Below are positions 61,578 to 64,000 of a DNA stretch of 64,000 nucleotides, one piece after another. Numbering within the stretch: the first letter of the stretch is position 1; each line of letters opens with the position of its first letter. Both the position numbers and the translations under genes were made by a program. Under the pieces are notes generated by a model that saw only the letters and a program-made list of their open reading frames with translations, had not been told where the DNA came from and made no database searches. The stretch is taken from positions 12,544-76,543 of the forward strand of contig CAYRYD010000026.1 in the NCBI GenBank assembly GCA_964428345.1, given 5' to 3'. The DNA is from JABDMH01 sp964428345. Its GTDB lineage: Bacteria; Bacteroidota; Bacteroidia; Chitinophagales; Saprospiraceae.

Positions 61578-64000
61578 TTAATTTTTCCTTTCCAAACGGG
61601 TTTTCAAATCGGGACTGCCAAACCTGGCCATGATACATTCCATAATATCGACCGTAAGAACAGCACCCAACTCTACTTCAAACTCCGGGTAAAATTCAAC
61701 CTCCTGTCCCGCCAGAAAGGTGAGATTCTCATCATTAGTGATGATCCCTTCCGCAGTCAGTTTGATCGCGGCATGAAACATATCTTCGTGCATTCCTGCC
61801 AGGAACATCGCAGTCAGATCTATGAAATCCTCGCAAGGGCAACTTTCACTGACATTAACCTCCACGGTGGCCGTACAACCGTTTTCATCGGTGTAGGTAA
61901 TCATCACCATTCCTGTTGAGACTCCGGTCACCAGGCCATTGGCATCGACCGTCGCAATATTTTCATCCGAAGAAATCCACGGATCCATGGCAGCTGGATT
62001 ACCACTTCCGGATAGTTGGAGGGTATTGCCAACACAGACTTCGAGATCGCCGGTAATCATGGGGGAATCATGGACCGTAATGGTAAACGTACAGCTGTTC
62101 GTGCAGTTGTTTCCATCCGTATAGGTATAGGTGATCGTATGATTGCCTACTCCGGCTACACCTGGGTCAAAGTCTCCCATCGAAACGCCTGTACCACTGT
62201 AGCTGCCACCCATCGGGGTTGCCCCGGTCAGGGTGAATGCGGCTGCATCGATACACACTTCCATATCCGATGGACAGCTCATTACCGGCAATGCATGGAC
62301 CGTGATGGTAAACGTACAGCTGTTCGTGCAGTTGTTTCCATCCGTATAGGTATAGGTGANNNNNNNNNNNNNNNNNNNNNNNNNNNNNNNNNNNNNNNNN
62401 NNNNNNNNNNNNNNNNNNNNNNNNNNNNNNNNNNNNNNNNNNNNNNNNNNNNNNNNNNNCATCGATACACACTTCCATATCCGATGGACAGCTGACTACC
62501 GGCAATGCATGGACATAAAAATCAAAAATCTCTTCACCCATGCACCCGGTTACATTGTTGGTCGCGGTAAATTTCACCTTAAGCGTACCGGATGTCGTGA
62601 CATCTGTTGCAGCAGTCAATGTAGGCGATTGCGAGTTCGCCGGTAAAATGGTGGAGGCATCCGAATCGGAAGGATCTTCCAGGATTTCCCACAAATAGGT
62701 AAAACTGCCCGGAGGAACCACGGTGCCGGATATGCCCCGCACTGTACCGGCACACATGCCAACCGAACCATTGGGGATGATATCCACCTGCGGATTCAGG
62801 TTGATCACCACATCGACGGTAAAGACCGGTCCCACACAACCATATTCGCTGGTCGGAGTGATGGTATATCTCACCGTCAGCGCCTGACTGCCAAAATTGT
62901 CAATGGTTTCGGTAATGAGCCCATCGTTGCTTACCGCTCCCATTTCCCGCGGGTCGGGAAACAATACGTTGACATCAGGCACCACGGTTACATTGTAGAC
63001 ATAGGTCACCTGACCCAGGTCACCCGGGCTGTTATTGAAAAACGTGTCCAGATCAAAACTGTATGCCTCCCCGGAACAGGCCTGAATCGTCGTCATCGGT
63101 TCCGGATCCGGAATACCGGCGGTTGCCGGATTAGGGCTACCATCGTAGGGTGCGATGAGCCACCCGCAAAAGTCGACATTGGTACTGACAGCATCACCAG
63201 TACCCGGGCCCTCCCCGGAAGGTCCGCTGGCATCTCCCCACCAGTTTAAGGTGGCGTCGACCTGGGGTGCTGTACTGGCTACTCCCTGGTCATTACCCTC
63301 CAGGTTATTGTAGTTGGCGATGACCATACTGGCATCCGATTCGTCATAACCGACAAAGATGCCGGTCGTATTATCAGAAATATCGTTTTCTGTAATAGTA
63401 GCCGTGGTGCCAGCACCAAAGTAGGTATTTACCAGAATACCAGCAGAGGTAGAGCCATCGCTCATGGCCACTCCCTGATTATTGGAAATGGTGTTTCCTT
63501 CGACCTGTACAACGGCACCGGCTGAAATATCCAGCGCATAGTCGAGCCAGTTGCCGGGACCCTTTCCGGTATAGGTGTTCATGCTGAAATTGGAACCGGT
63601 GATGCCGGTACCAAAGTAATGGACTCCGATACGGCCGATATTTTCAAAACTGGAATTGGTAATATCCACATTGCTACCTTGAGATATACCAAATGCAGCT
63701 ACCGCAGTGCCTGCATAGGGTGAGCCCATTGTCTGATAGGCAATGTTCTTGAAGCATACCTGATCAAATGCACCAAGGCCTTTGTGCCTGACCGCCTGGA
63801 AAATCAGGAATCCATCACCGTCAAGGGTCACATTGCTCAGGTTAAATTCGATGGCATCCCCAACAAGAAACCAGCCTCTGGCATCATCCAACGTCCCCGT
63901 GTTGGCGGTAGGTCGGATAATCACATCATCACATCCGCTACCCGCACCCTGAATCGTCAGATCCTTGTCGATAACGATCTGGCCGCTTTCATCATACTCA
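61578..64000 (-). CDS. Large repeat-containing surface protein, N-terminus beyond window, interrupted by assembly gap
   Basis: The frame is open to base 64000, so the start lies outside. In protein order: a right-handed beta-helix region (VIDKDLTIQGAGSGCDDVII, NTISNNQGVAMSDG, NDISDNTTGIFVGYDESD), a region with ACSGEAYSFDLDTFF and repeated PKD/Ig-like segments, then a 75-residue repeat (SCPSDMEVCIDAAAFTLTGA to TYTYTDGNNCTNSCTFTITV). After that come a Big_2-like domain (SSDENIATVDANGLVTGVST) and a final 3-coathanger-like module (AAIKLTAEGI, FLAGQEVEFYPEFEVELGA). There is no T9SS type A ending. The two halves appear in different frames only because the 100 N at 62360-62459 is not the true gap length. 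Probably an adhesin or surface-layer type protein. Confidence 0.85.
62069..62359 (-). repeat. 225-bp in-gene tandem repeat (75 residues), at least two units, second cut by gap
   Basis: The unit beginning CATGGACCGTAATGGTAAAC at 62069 recurs as CATGGACCGTGATGGTAAAC at 62294, a period of 225 bases, and stays nearly identical up to the gap at 62360. After the gap the sequence resumes with the matching CATCGATACACACTTCC. The units encode PKD/HYR-like surface domains. Confidence 0.9.
62360..62459. other. Assembly gap (100 N) inside the 225-bp repeat
   Basis: Exactly 100 N. Alignment to the intact unit predicts a true length of 111 bases plus any multiple of 225; either restores one reading frame through the gene. 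Confidence 0.99.

Noticed and set aside
62356..62646. Short frames starting inside the second N gap
   Set aside because: They exist only because N translates as unknown; the real gene is on the minus strand.

Overview
The window looks like a chromosomal segment of a Bacteroidota bacterium, most likely a Saprospiraceae-like relative. The signs are a SusC/SusD pair, a one-protein hybrid two-component regulator with an AraC output domain, FG-GAP/ASPIC lipoproteins, C-terminal type IX secretion (T9SS) sorting domains, '3-coathanger' style C-terminal modules, a probable futalosine hydrolase, and several TAnnTTTG promoter elements of the Bacteroidota type. No rRNA, tRNA, CRISPR array, insertion sequence or phage gene was recognised. 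Two runs of exactly 100 N (60833-60932 and 62360-62459) are assembly gaps, and both sit inside repeats.

Layout. 1-7.5 kb: a zinc-type dehydrogenase (cut by the window edge) directly behind ftsH on the minus strand; then on the plus strand a baeRF-type protein, a P2-type cation ATPase and a small secreted TonB-C-like protein. 7.8-25.6 kb: a secreted M4 metalloprotease, then a nutrient-uptake locus. The locus has an FG-GAP/ASPIC lipoprotein divergent from a hybrid two-component regulator, followed by a GntR/LacI-type regulator, SusC, SusD and a short-chain dehydrogenase. It has two regulators and no recognisable glycosidase. 25.6-32.5 kb: a LysE-type exporter, a DUF6702-like protein, a sialidase-family protein with an M20 amidohydrolase, an Nramp-fold transporter lacking the canonical metal-binding motifs, and a PorV-like barrel with a futalosine hydrolase.

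32.5-57.4 kb: mostly housekeeping genes (tricorn-like protease, pruA, coaD, a PLP decarboxylase, a Nudix/pyrE divergent pair, an M42 peptidase, a UbiA-like membrane protein, trmD, an M20 dipeptidase, cdaA, a prolyl oligopeptidase, miaE and a SPOR-like protein), interrupted by a 1760-residue T9SS surface protein. 57.6-64 kb: an S8 protease with FN3, GEVED and T9SS domains; a repeat-rich intergenic region; a stand-alone LuxR-type HTH protein; and the C-terminal part of a large repeat-containing surface protein that runs off the window.

The observations I think most deserve follow-up are: (i) the surface-protein/LuxR pair at 61.2-64 kb, separated by a perfect 13-bp stem; (ii) the 225-bp in-gene repeat, whose arithmetic shows the 100-N gap should be 111+225n bases; (iii) the palindromic intergenic repeats around the other gap; (iv) the non-canonical Nramp protein; (v) the doubly regulated SusCD locus with a dyad-rich control region; and (vi) cdaA without an ATG start, in a peptidase operon. 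I do not see an obvious, fully formed new defence or mobile system.
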